From: an uncultured Lachnospiraceae bacterium
Lineage (GTDB): Bacteria; Bacillota; Clostridia; Lachnospirales; Lachnospiraceae
NCBI GenBank assembly: GCA_947644545.1
Contig: CANRZW010000026.1
Coordinates: forward strand, 1-52,839
Direction of reading: 5' to 3'
DNA length: 52,839 nucleotides
Below the pieces are notes generated by a model that was not told where the DNA came from, ran no database searches, and was given only the letters and a program-made list of their open reading frames with translations. Of the stretch, positions 34,788-42,824 are shown one piece after another (positions within the stretch are counted from its first letter, which is position 1; each line of letters opens with the position of its first letter). Position numbers and translations under genes: made by a program.

Positions 34788-36351
34788 TGAACCCTTTATC
34801 CTGGAATCCCTGGGGCGTATGCTGGAGAAGGAATGTCAGGAGAAATTTATTATATACAAGGCGGCTTCTGCGGCTCTGGCGCTGGAGGTCTTTGAGAATC
34901 ACAGGATTGATATGCTGATTACGGATATCTGTATGCCGGGAATGGACGGTTTCGAGCTTCTGAGCATCATTGAAGAAGTATGGCCCGATTGTGTCGCCGT
35001 CTTTCTGACGGGGCAGTCGGAATTTGAGTATGCGCAGAAGGCGGTCCATACGAAAGCTATGGAATTCGTGTTGAAGATAGACGGTGATGAAGCAATTCTG
35101 GAGGCAGTCAATAAAGGGTACGGGAAACTGGAACAGCTGTATGAAGAAAAAAGAAGACGCGTAGAGAGACAGGACCGCCGTAAAGAAGTCCTGCCTCTGT
35201 TGAAAAGGGACTGCATCAGAGAGCTGATCTTCAATGAGAAATGGGAAGGGAAGAGAAGGCAGTATTTTACGGAGAGGATGTCGATGATCAATGACAGCTT
35301 TGTCTGCGACCGGGAGTTTCTGCTGACGGCAGTCTTTTTTGAGTCACATGATGATCTGCTGACGGAAAGTGATATCCTGAAAACGATCGAATCCGTTCTG
35401 GCGCCTGCTTTTCGGACGGTGAGTTCGATTGTATCGGTGAATACGGGAGTTCTGCTGACGCAGGATGGGGAAAACAAAGCGGCGAAATTAAAGGGTTTCC
35501 TGGAAATTGCCAAAAAGGTCTGTGAGAAATCAGGACAATGTTCCCCCTTGGTATGTGTGTATGACGGTATCGTTAATCTGGAAAAGGCGGCGGATGCTTT
35601 TTCGGTGCTGCAATATTGCAGATTTGAGATTGATGACAGGGAAGGCATACAGCTTTGCGGAGAAGAAAAATTTTCGCACTATACATGGAACGAAGGATCT
35701 GTTATTGTAGGAATTATAGATACGGAACGGCTGGAAGAGAGTCTTTCCAATGCCGATCCCGAAGTGTTTAATGCTCTGTTGAATGAACTCAAGAATAAGT
35801 ACTGCAAAAGTGTGCGGTTTACGAAGGCTTCTGTCTTCCTGGTATGTGCGTCCATCCTTTTGCAGGCGCTCCTAAATAATCTGCCCAAAGAGAGTGATGT
35901 CTGCGGACAGTTTGATATCCGCAAACTGACGAATTATGATCTTCATAAGGGATTCTACGACGCGATGAATTTCCTGGAGACAGTGGCGGATCATTATTTC
36001 AGGCTGCGCCAGCATGTGAAAACGGACGTGAAGAGCCAGATCGTGCACCAGGTCAATACCTTTATCTTAGAGCATATCTCGGAAGATCTGTCGATGGTCA
36101 GGCTGGGAGAGCTGGTCGGGCTGCATCCGGTGTATCTGTCAAGGATCTATAAGGAGATAACGGGTACGTTGCCCGGTAAATATATTATGATGCAGCGGGT
36201 GAACGAGGCGAAGCGTCTTCTGACGGATTCCAGGATGCCGATCCAGACGATCGCGGAGCGGACGGGCTTGAATACGGCGTCTTATTTCAGTCATTATATC
36301 AAGAAGCATACGGGTTTCACACCGCAGGAGATCAGAAACGGAGCACAGTAG
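34762..36351 (+). CDS. YesN-like AraC-type response regulator
   Basis: 529 residues. Receiver domain 1-120 with acidic pair VVDDEP (residues 6-11) and phospho-acceptor Asp in LITDICMPGMDGFE; Lys of FVLKIDGDEA is the conserved Lys region. A middle domain (about 150-400) of unknown fold follows, then a C-terminal AraC double helix-turn-helix (LSMVRLGELVGLHPVYLSRIYKEITG ... RMPIQTIAERTGLNTASYFSHYIKKHTGFTP). It overlaps the kinase gene. It should activate the transporter promoter at 29255. Confidence 0.93.
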   Translation: MYNLLVVDDEPFILESLGRMLEKECQEKFIIYKAASAALALEVFENHRIDMLITDICMPGMDGFELLSIIEEVWPDCVAVFLTGQSEFEYAQKAVHTKAMEFVLKIDGDEAILEAVNKGYGKLEQLYEEKRRRVERQDRRKEVLPLLKRDCIRELIFNEKWEGKRRQYFTERMSMINDSFVCDREFLLTAVFFESHDDLLTESDILKTIESVLAPAFRTVSSIVSVNTGVLLTQDGENKAAKLKGFLEIAKKVCEKSGQCSPLVCVYDGIVNLEKAADAFSVLQYCRFEIDDREGIQLCGEEKFSHYTWNEGSVIVGIIDTERLEESLSNADPEVFNALLNELKNKYCKSVRFTKASVFLVCASILLQALLNNLPKESDVCGQFDIRKLTNYDLHKGFYDAMNFLETVADHYFRLRQHVKTDVKSQIVHQVNTFILEHISEDLSMVRLGELVGLHPVYLSRIYKEITGTLPGKYIMMQRVNEAKRLLTDSRMPIQTIAERTGLNTASYFSHYIKKHTGFTPQEIRNGAQ

Positions 36352-36411
36352 GGAAATGAAATCCTGGCAGGCAGGGGAACAAAACGACAAGATACACAGG
36401 AGGAAACGAGG

Positions 36412-38640
36412 ATGGAAGTAAAATTTGGGAAATACCGTGCTTACTTTGTCGAGGGCGGTGTACGGGTGGAGAGAGAAGAACGTCTTTTGTACTATAATAA
36501 GCGGCCGCTCTATGCGCTCGTGAAAACCGCAGAGGCGATCACGGAGTTTTATGATGCGCCGTATCAGGAGATGATCCTGGAGGAAGGCAGGGTGACCGGC
36601 AGGGGAACGGTGGTCTCGCAGGCCGGTTCCTGTCTGGTGTTTGCAGATGTCTATGAGGCGGCAGGCGAGGGATTAAAGATTACGAGAAAGGTACAGGTGG
36701 AACAGGCCGGAGACGATCTTGGCTTTTCCACGAAGCTCTCCTTCACGATGGCGGAATCTTCGGAGTATGCGGATTATCAGTACTTTGCTCCGGGCGTGTG
36801 GTATCGCCAGAATGAGTATGCACCGCCCTGGGCGATCGGAAAGGGACTGGACGCGGAATACTTCTGGAGATTCGAGACCAGGTATGCGCTGCCTCTGTTT
36901 GCCATGCAGAGCAATGCGACCGGGGAGATGATCTCTCTTTCCCGCTTCGCGTCGGATGTAACATTGCGCAACCTGGATATTGTCATGTCGGAAACGATGG
37001 TGGATCCTTCCTTTACAATTGCGTCTATCGGGATGAGCCGTCCGGAAGACAGGACACTGAATTATCTGTATTACGGCTATGCCGTGCGCAGGGAGACGGC
37101 AACGGTCAGTGACGGTCTTTCCATCGATTATGTTTATCCGGGAACGGAGAGCGAGATTCCCCGGAATGATTTCTATGCATCCATAGACTTCGGGATCCGT
37201 TCCAGAAGAACCAGTTACATATTCCATCCGATGGAGAAGGGGTTCGAGCAAAATTATGCGGTTGCCGTGGATCTGGGGCGGTATGACAGTTTCCAGCAGA
37301 TGATGCGGACGATTTGGCGGCGGACCTATGATCGTATGCGAGACCGGTTGTTTGAAGTGGATAACAAGCAGCATTATGAGAACTGCATGTATTTCCTGCG
37401 GGAACTGACCCGGCAGTACGGAGAGTCCTATGGACTGCCTTTTGCTGCGCAGCTTCCGCATATGGACGCCAATTCGGTGTCTTTCCAGTTCGGTTTCGTT
37501 GGACAGCAGCCCGGAATCGGTTACCAGCTGCTGCGGTACGGTGATCTGTATGAAGACAAGGAGGCGTGGGAGAAGGGCAGGGGTATTCTGGATTTCTGGG
37601 TAAACAATGCGATGACAGAAACAGGGGCGCCCAATGTGTGCTATCATCCGGCGATCCACGGCTGGGAGCCTTATCCGCTCTGGACCAGAATGATCGCCGA
37701 CGGCATGGAGGCAATTCTGGACGGATGGCTGTACCTGCACAAAAGAGGAACGGAAGAAGACGGGTGGTTGGATTTTTGCAGAAAAACGGCGGACTGGTAT
37801 GTGCGTATTCAGAATGAGGACGGCAGCTATTACCGTTCCTATCGGGAGGACGGTTCCGTGAATATGGATTCCAAAGCCAATACGCCCAGTCCGATCCGGT
37901 TCCTGATTCAGATGTATCTGGTAACAGGCGAGGAGTCCTACAGACAGGCGGCGGTGCGGGCCGGGGAATGGGCTTATGAGAACCAGCATCTGCGTATGGA
38001 GTACAGAGGTGGTACCTGCGACAATCTGGACGTCACCGATAAGGAAGCGGGTATCTATGCACTCTTCGGGTTCATGGCGCTCTATGACCTGACGGAGGAT
38101 GCGAAGTGGCTGGATGCCGCGGTATCGGCGGCAGATTATACGGAAACATGGACCTATGCGTGGACATTTCCGGTTGTCGCGCCACAGCCCGCCCACCCGT
38201 TCAATCACTATTCGATCAGTGGACAGAGTATCATAACGCTTGGCGGCGGCGCGGATGTCTATATGGCGGCATGCTCCTATACCTATTACAGACTGTATCT
38301 GCTCACCGGGGATGTACATTACAGGGATTTCGCTGAGTTTATCCACAGGAACACCAGGCAGTCCAATGACGTGGACGGCAGTATCGGCTACCGTTATAAG
38401 GGACTTGGACATGAGAGTGGCAACTTCGCTCTGCAGGTGCTGGAATCCCATTATCACTGGCTGCCATGGTGTACCTTCGTGGAGATCGATCCGGTCTCGC
38501 GGCTCTATGACACCTTCGGCGTCTATGAGATCGCGGACGCGGAACGGCTGAGTATGGAGGAAAGACAGAGAAACAATAAGATCTATGAGGGTTATCTGTC
38601 AACAAAGGCGGCGCCGAACAGGTCCAGGATGCTGCCGTAG
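36412..38640 (+). CDS. Putative six-hairpin glycoside hydrolase, intracellular
   Basis: 742-residue protein with no signal peptide. The first 310 residues are beta-rich (a super-sandwich-like region); residues about 320-700 look like an (alpha/alpha)6 barrel with repeated motifs such as WLDFCRKTADWYVRIQNEDGSYYRSY, YRQAAVRAGEWAYENQ and WLDAAVSAADYTETW. This is the architecture of several glycosidase and lyase families; I cannot assign one. Its place after the uptake and YesMN genes suggests it cuts an imported oligosaccharide, perhaps of plant pectic type (inference). AGGAGGAAACGAGG precedes the ATG. Its last 49 bp overlap the 3' end of the minus-strand gene. Confidence 0.75.
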   Translation: MEVKFGKYRAYFVEGGVRVEREERLLYYNKRPLYALVKTAEAITEFYDAPYQEMILEEGRVTGRGTVVSQAGSCLVFADVYEAAGEGLKITRKVQVEQAGDDLGFSTKLSFTMAESSEYADYQYFAPGVWYRQNEYAPPWAIGKGLDAEYFWRFETRYALPLFAMQSNATGEMISLSRFASDVTLRNLDIVMSETMVDPSFTIASIGMSRPEDRTLNYLYYGYAVRRETATVSDGLSIDYVYPGTESEIPRNDFYASIDFGIRSRRTSYIFHPMEKGFEQNYAVAVDLGRYDSFQQMMRTIWRRTYDRMRDRLFEVDNKQHYENCMYFLRELTRQYGESYGLPFAAQLPHMDANSVSFQFGFVGQQPGIGYQLLRYGDLYEDKEAWEKGRGILDFWVNNAMTETGAPNVCYHPAIHGWEPYPLWTRMIADGMEAILDGWLYLHKRGTEEDGWLDFCRKTADWYVRIQNEDGSYYRSYREDGSVNMDSKANTPSPIRFLIQMYLVTGEESYRQAAVRAGEWAYENQHLRMEYRGGTCDNLDVTDKEAGIYALFGFMALYDLTEDAKWLDAAVSAADYTETWTYAWTFPVVAPQPAHPFNHYSISGQSIITLGGGADVYMAACSYTYYRLYLLTGDVHYRDFAEFIHRNTRQSNDVDGSIGYRYKGLGHESGNFALQVLESHYHWLPWCTFVEIDPVSRLYDTFGVYEIADAERLSMEERQRNNKIYEGYLSTKAAPNRSRMLP

Positions 38641-39440
38641 GCGGCAGCTGCCGCTATGGGGGCGGACGGCGCTTCAACAGAAGCGCCGGACCTGAGGTCG
38701 AAGGCGCCGGAAGTCAGGAAATTGTGTTGACGCTGCCTGCTTAGATACTGCTGCTTTGCGAAAGCTTCTCTCGCAGCAGATTTCTGGGCAGCGTCACGTT
38801 TCATAGAGCGTTCTACCTGCTCCCGCATCAGTTTCTTCATCCGCTTATGACGCTTGATCCACCAGTCTTCTTCCTCGTTTTCTTCGTCTTCGGGATCGGG
38901 GCCTTTTAAGGCGGCCTTACTGAAACCGTCGCCCCGATGTTCCTCGATGGAGGCGCCGAACCGCTCGAAGATCATACACCCTTCGTTGTTACCCCATCCA
39001 AAGAAGGGATTGTGCACCGAACGGTCTTCTACGAAATACCCGAGGATCCATGCTTCGTAATCCGGATCTTTGCGCATCTGCTCCCAACCGTGGTCGGAAA
39101 TAGAGATGGATGTCGTATCGTTGATCCGTGTGGAATCGTAAGGAATGGTGTCTAACAAGGCATAGAACCAGGCCAGGTATTCGGCCATGGACATGTCCTC
39201 AGTGGAGACGCCCGAACCGTTCCTGTCCCGCACGGCGCGTCCGGCTCTTACCTGTTGATTCACGTGGCTGGCATGGTCGGGGTGCTTTCTTTTGTATTGA
39301 TCTACTACGCTTTCCTGAACAAGATCTTTGAAGCCGCCGGTGGACTTTGCCGTGTTTGCAGCGTTTTGCGTGGCAGTCTCCTGCAGAGCGGCCTGATAGT
39401 TTATGGAAGAGGTTCCTGTTATACTCATATTTTCGCTCAA
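38592..39440 (-). CDS. Hypothetical protein, Lachnospiraceae-type
   Basis: 282 residues, TTG start with GGAGG 6-7 nt upstream. No membrane helix or signal peptide. Visible parts: a Ser/Thr/Ala-rich start, a basic region with KRKHPDHASHVNQQVRAG (residues about 52-69), an aromatic segment MAEYLAWFYALLDTIPYDSTR, a tract of Asp/Glu (PDPEDEENEEEDWWIK), and a Lys/Arg-rich helix (KRHKRMKKLMREQVERSM). I do not recognise the family. Its C-terminal Ala run (APIAAAAAYGS) covers the stop region of the glycosidase gene on the other strand. Confidence 0.7.
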   Translation of the reverse strand: MSENMSITGTSSINYQAALQETATQNAANTAKSTGGFKDLVQESVVDQYKRKHPDHASHVNQQVRAGRAVRDRNGSGVSTEDMSMAEYLAWFYALLDTIPYDSTRINDTTSISISDHGWEQMRKDPDYEAWILGYFVEDRSVHNPFFGWGNNEGCMIFERFGASIEEHRGDGFSKAALKGPDPEDEENEEEDWWIKRHKRMKKLMREQVERSMKRDAAQKSAAREAFAKQQYLSRQRQHNFLTSGAFDLRSGASVEAPSAPIAAAAAYGSILDLFGAAFVDR

Positions 39441-39576
39441 CTGTATTCCTCCTGTTTAAGAAACTTTATACTGTATCTGTAACTATGATTATTTTCGTCA
39501 TGGAATCCCGCCTTAGATAGAGGTAAGCCACAGAACGGTGATTCTGTGTCATGAAATGGTTTTCCTGTCTGGATTC

Positions 39577-39604
39577 GTATGTCCGTATGTCCGGCGTATG
39601 TCCG
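39577..39604 (+). repeat. Three close GTATGTCCG repeats
   Basis: GTATGTCCG occurs at 39577, 39585 (sharing a G) and 39596 in the 525-bp gap before the padR gene. Function unknown; it could be a protein site for the minus-strand gene that starts at 39440. Confidence 0.5.
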
Positions 39605-39645
39605 GCCGGCGGCAGGATCGAGCATCTATGTATCATGCATGATAA

Positions 39646-39850
39646 TAGATAGTGTAATAGATAACGTTGTATATAGATAATCTATATATAATATGTTTTG
39701 ATATAGGTAGATAATCTATATAAAATATCTTGACATAGATAGATGATCTATGTATAATGTGACTTAATAGATAGATGATCTATATATGAGCGATCTATAC
39801 ATAAGTGATTTATAGATAGATGATCTATAAATGGATGATCTATGAATAGA
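39646..39850. repeat. Array of TAGAT-N-ATCTA palindromes (probable operator cluster)
   Basis: Palindromes of the form TAGAT-A/G-ATCTA are centred at 39679, 39713, 39745 and 39777 (spacing 34, 32 and 32 bp, close to three helical turns), then at 39822, with weaker forms at 39792 and 39837 (15 bp from neighbours) and half sites at 39646, 39658 and 39846. At least two of the perfect ones lie in promoter spacers. The array fills the gap in front of a PadR-type regulator gene, so PadR binding with autoregulation is the simplest reading. It is not a CRISPR: units are short, palindromic and have no unique spacers of constant size. Confidence 0.75.
39698..39758 (+). promoter_or_regulatory. Tandem sigma-A promoters with palindromes in their spacers
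   Basis: TTGACA (39730-39735), 17 bp, TATAAT (39753-39758) is a perfect consensus promoter; the palindrome TAGATGATCTA (39740-39750) lies inside the spacer. Just upstream TTGATA (39698-39703), 17 bp, TAAAAT (39721-39726) repeats the layout around TAGATAATCTA. A third, weaker copy is TTGTAT (39667-39672), 16 bp, TAATAT (39689-39694). An operator in the spacer blocks polymerase directly. The leader to padR would be about 200 nt. Confidence 0.75.
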
Positions 39851-39965
39851 TCCGGCAATGGACAGCTGCCTGTGGGGATCCGCATTGTTATGGTGTAACA
39901 GGCGTGTGTAACGTTAATGTAATGATCATGGAATTTTGTGTCAACGCAGAAGAAAGGAGTATAGG

Positions 39966-40307
39966 ATGTCAGTAGACAAATCGTTGATCTCGGGAAGTAC
40001 CGCCATGCTTTTGCTTCGATTACTGGAAGATAAGGATATGTACGGGTATGAGATGATCGAGATCCTGGAGAAGAAATCGAACAATGTTTTCACTTTGAAG
40101 GCGGGTACGCTGTATCCGCTGCTGCACTCTCTGGAGGAGAAGAATTATCTGACTTCCTATGAGAGTCCGGTAAATGGGAAATTACGCAAATATTACAGTA
40201 TTACGAAGGACGGCAAAAGATACCTCAAGGCCAGGAAAGAAGAGTGGCAGGAATATCAGACTGCGGTGCTGAATGTGCTCTGGGTCGGGATGGCAGGAGC
40301 GTGTTAA
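39966..40307 (+). CDS. PadR family transcriptional regulator
   Basis: 113 residues. Winged-helix PadR fold: STAMLLLRLLEDKDMYGYEMIEILEKKSNNVFTLKAGTLYPLLHSLEEKNYLTSYE and KYYSITKDGKRYLKARKEEWQEY. The start at 39966 follows AAAGGAG by 6 nt. The small size fits PadR-s2 proteins that control membrane stress or drug-response genes and are cotranscribed with a HAAS-domain protein; the next gene has exactly this type of N-terminus. Likely binds the upstream palindromes (inference). Confidence 0.93.
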   Translation: MSVDKSLISGSTAMLLLRLLEDKDMYGYEMIEILEKKSNNVFTLKAGTLYPLLHSLEEKNYLTSYESPVNGKLRKYYSITKDGKRYLKARKEEWQEYQTAVLNVLWVGMAGAC

Positions 40308-40394
40308 GAAGTTCCTGATAGGATCGGCGGAGCGTGGATGACTGCGATGCGACGGCGGCCTATTGGAAGAAGCGGGAAAGGGGCAGATATCAGA

Positions 40395-41768
40395 ATGGAA
40401 GAATTCATCAGAAATATTACGGAACAGATCCGTTGCGTGAGGGCACGGGAAGCGGTAGCGAAGGAGCTGTCGGATCATATTCTGGATCAGGCGGCGGCCT
40501 ATGAGGAAAAGGGGGAGGAGCACGAGACAGCGCTGGGGCTGGCAATCCGCGAGATGGGTGATCCGGTGGCAATCGGTGTGGAGCTGGATCGGATCCACAG
40601 ACCGCAGACGGACGTTAAGATGATCGTCATGGTACTGTTGTTCAGCATCGGGGGTATGTTGATCCAATACATGGCAGGCGGTTATGAGCTGTCTGGGGGA
40701 ACGAATGACGCTTCGATCTATTTGAGTCATCTTGGGAGACAAGGTCTGATCCTGTTTCTTTCTTTTGGGGTGATGATGGGGATGTATTTTCTGGATTACG
40801 GTTTTATCGGGCGTTATGCATCGACGATCTACTGGGTGATGACGCTCGGGTTCCTTGTACTCAGAATGATCGGCAGGGAAGTGAACGGGAGACATCCTGT
40901 CATGCTGATGTTAGTGTATCTTTATATTCCGGTATATGCGGGTATGCTGTATCAGCTGCGAGGGAAAGGGGGCAGTGCCATTGTAAGGGGGATGATATTG
41001 CAGGTACTGACAACATGCTTTGCATACTATCTGTCCAGCATTTTACATGCGGCTCTCGCAGTGTATCTGATACAGATGGTCTTGCTGATCCTGGCGATCT
41101 GCAAGGGATGGTTTCAGGTGAACAAAAGAGACGCAGTCATTTTCGTCGTGACAGTTTTGGCAGTCATTCCGTTGGCGTTATGCCTGTTCTTACTGATAAC
41201 CGGTTCAGAGACCGCTCTCAGTTACAGATTACAACGGATCCAGGCGTGGCTGCATCCGGAAGAAGATATCTATGGGAGCGGCTATACATATATATGGATA
41301 CGACAGGGCCTGGCGAAGGCAAAACTGATCGGTACCTACCAAGGGTTTCCCTTTGATGATGAGATCGTTTGGGGCATTCCGCGGACGGATCCTTTTATCC
41401 TGCTGCAGATTATCTTTTCATTTGGGATTCTTGCCGGCTTTCTGGTGATTGCAGCGTTTGCGGCTCTGATCATTCATGTATTTGGAATCGTAAAGAGACA
41501 GAAGAACCAGCTGGGCTTTATGATAGCGGCAGGCTGCTTTATGGTCGTTCTGGATAACTGTGTGGAGGGAATCCTGATCAACAGCGGTTATTATCCGGTG
41601 ACGAGTCTGCAGCTTCCCTTCCTGTCCTTCGGCGTGGGCTCTACGATCACTTACGCGATTCTGATCGGGCTGCTGCTTAGTATCTACCGCAACGAGAAGA
41701 TCATCACGGATTATACGGTGACGGGAACACCGTCCTGGCGGTTGAGCGTCAGGTGGGAGAAGAAGTAG
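40395..41768 (+). CDS. SEDS (FtsW/RodA/SpoVE-like) protein with N-terminal PadR-partner (HAAS-like) domain
   Basis: About 457 residues. Residues 1-75 (EEFIRNITEQIRCVRAREAVAKELSDHILDQAAAYEEKGE ... AIREMGDPVAIG) match the permease-prefix/HAAS domain often coded next to PadR. About ten membrane helices follow with SEDS landmarks: YRLQRIQAWLHPEEDIYGSGYT, RTDPFILLQIIFSFGILAG (the Asp equals the catalytic Asp region of RodA), and LPFLSFGVGSTITYAILIGLLLSIYRN. SEDS proteins polymerize lipid II into glycan strands or act in its handling. An upstream ATG at 40338 with GGAG is an alternative start. The 3' end overlaps the CPBP gene by 20 bp. Confidence 0.85.
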   Translation: MEEFIRNITEQIRCVRAREAVAKELSDHILDQAAAYEEKGEEHETALGLAIREMGDPVAIGVELDRIHRPQTDVKMIVMVLLFSIGGMLIQYMAGGYELSGGTNDASIYLSHLGRQGLILFLSFGVMMGMYFLDYGFIGRYASTIYWVMTLGFLVLRMIGREVNGRHPVMLMLVYLYIPVYAGMLYQLRGKGGSAIVRGMILQVLTTCFAYYLSSILHAALAVYLIQMVLLILAICKGWFQVNKRDAVIFVVTVLAVIPLALCLFLLITGSETALSYRLQRIQAWLHPEEDIYGSGYTYIWIRQGLAKAKLIGTYQGFPFDDEIVWGIPRTDPFILLQIIFSFGILAGFLVIAAFAALIIHVFGIVKRQKNQLGFMIAAGCFMVVLDNCVEGILINSGYYPVTSLQLPFLSFGVGSTITYAILIGLLLSIYRNEKIITDYTVTGTPSWRLSVRWEKK

Positions 41769-42783
41769 AAAACATCTTCGATAACAGGAATGGTCCGAAT
41801 AGAATGCCGCTTATGATCATCAGGGCCCAGGTCATTTCCTGACTCTGCGTGAGATGTGCGTAAACAAACGACAGGTTATTGTTCATAAAATGCAGGATCG
41901 CAGGCACCCAGATATTGTTGGTCTTTAAATAGGCCCAGGCGATGAAGATACCGAGGGTTACGCAGCCAATGATCTGAGACAGCGTCATGAACCATCCTTT
42001 GTCCGGTGTGCTGTAGTAGAAAAAATCCAGGAAAATGTGCCAGAGTCCCCAAACTATCCCGAGGATTAAAATACCGCTTCGCTTACCAAAGCGTTTCTGC
42101 AGGATAGGCTGCAGGTAATATCGCCATCCGTATTCCTCACCGAAAAAGGGTGCGAAGGCGAAGCAAAAGCTAAACGGCATGGTGAGCAGGAGGGACGTGG
42201 TGTTGGAATCTTGCAGGATCGTTGTGAGCATATGTGCCTGACCGGCTGCAAGATAAAGGATAGCAGCCCGGCAAAAGTAAAGAAGGAAGAACAGAAGGAT
42301 GCATAGAAGAGAAGCCTTCGAATGCTTCCAGTCAAGGCCGTAAGCTGCCCGCCTGTTCTTACCGGCCTGCAGCAGGGTGATCCAACACAGGATCGTGCCG
42401 CCGATCCCAATATATTGACTGATCATCGTCCACATGGACAGCCCGTTTGCAGACGACTGTCCGAACGGCAGGAACAAAGAGAATACTGCGCAGAGGAGTA
42501 CGGCAGCTGTTACCAGGAGGAAGCACAGGTAGAACCATCTCGGCAGCAGATCATCCCTCCGGCGGGTGACAAGATAAGCCAGCATGACACCGGCGGCGGG
42601 ATAGAACATCTGGGCGAGGGGAAAGGGAGTCGTATCTATTGACAGAGTACTGCCATACCAGAGCAGAAGTCCCATGACGAAGTTTACTCCGTAGGCCACG
42701 AGGAAGAAGAGCAGGAGCTGTGTTTTGGCGCCTGCTTTTTCTGTCGGACGGATGATTGTGATCGTTTCCTTATTTTCTGTCAT
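41749..42783 (-). CDS. CPBP family intramembrane metalloprotease
   Basis: 344-residue polytopic protein of the CAAX-protease/bacteriocin-processing family. About eight helices. Catalytic motifs FFGEEYGWRYYL (EExxxR), WGLWHIFLDFFY (His), and HFMNNN near the end are present. The family includes prenyl-protein proteases and proteins for bacteriocin self-immunity. AGGAGA lies 8-9 nt before the ATG. It is the third gene of a minus-strand set with telA and xpaC (41-bp and 43-bp gaps). Confidence 0.87.
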   Translation of the reverse strand: MTENKETITIIRPTEKAGAKTQLLLFFLVAYGVNFVMGLLLWYGSTLSIDTTPFPLAQMFYPAAGVMLAYLVTRRRDDLLPRWFYLCFLLVTAAVLLCAVFSLFLPFGQSSANGLSMWTMISQYIGIGGTILCWITLLQAGKNRRAAYGLDWKHSKASLLCILLFFLLYFCRAAILYLAAGQAHMLTTILQDSNTTSLLLTMPFSFCFAFAPFFGEEYGWRYYLQPILQKRFGKRSGILILGIVWGLWHIFLDFFYYSTPDKGWFMTLSQIIGCVTLGIFIAWAYLKTNNIWVPAILHFMNNNLSFVYAHLTQSQEMTWALMIISGILFGPFLLSKMFSTSSPT

Positions 42784-42824
42784 CTTGGAATCTCTCCTAT
42801 ATCTTTCCAGGTTTCAACATACTC

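Noticed and set aside
36673..38457. Long open frame on the minus strand (594 codons)
   Set aside because: Antisense to the glycosidase gene; its product is rich in Arg, His and Ile in a pattern typical of a shadow frame, with no ribosome site.
38641..38654. Terminator palindrome GCGGCAGCTGCCGC after the glycosidase
   Set aside because: No loop, no T tract, and it encodes Ala residues of the minus-strand gene.
39646..39850. CRISPR-like array
   Set aside because: Units are 11-bp palindromes with variable, similar intervening sequence and no cas genes; promoter-operator array fits better.
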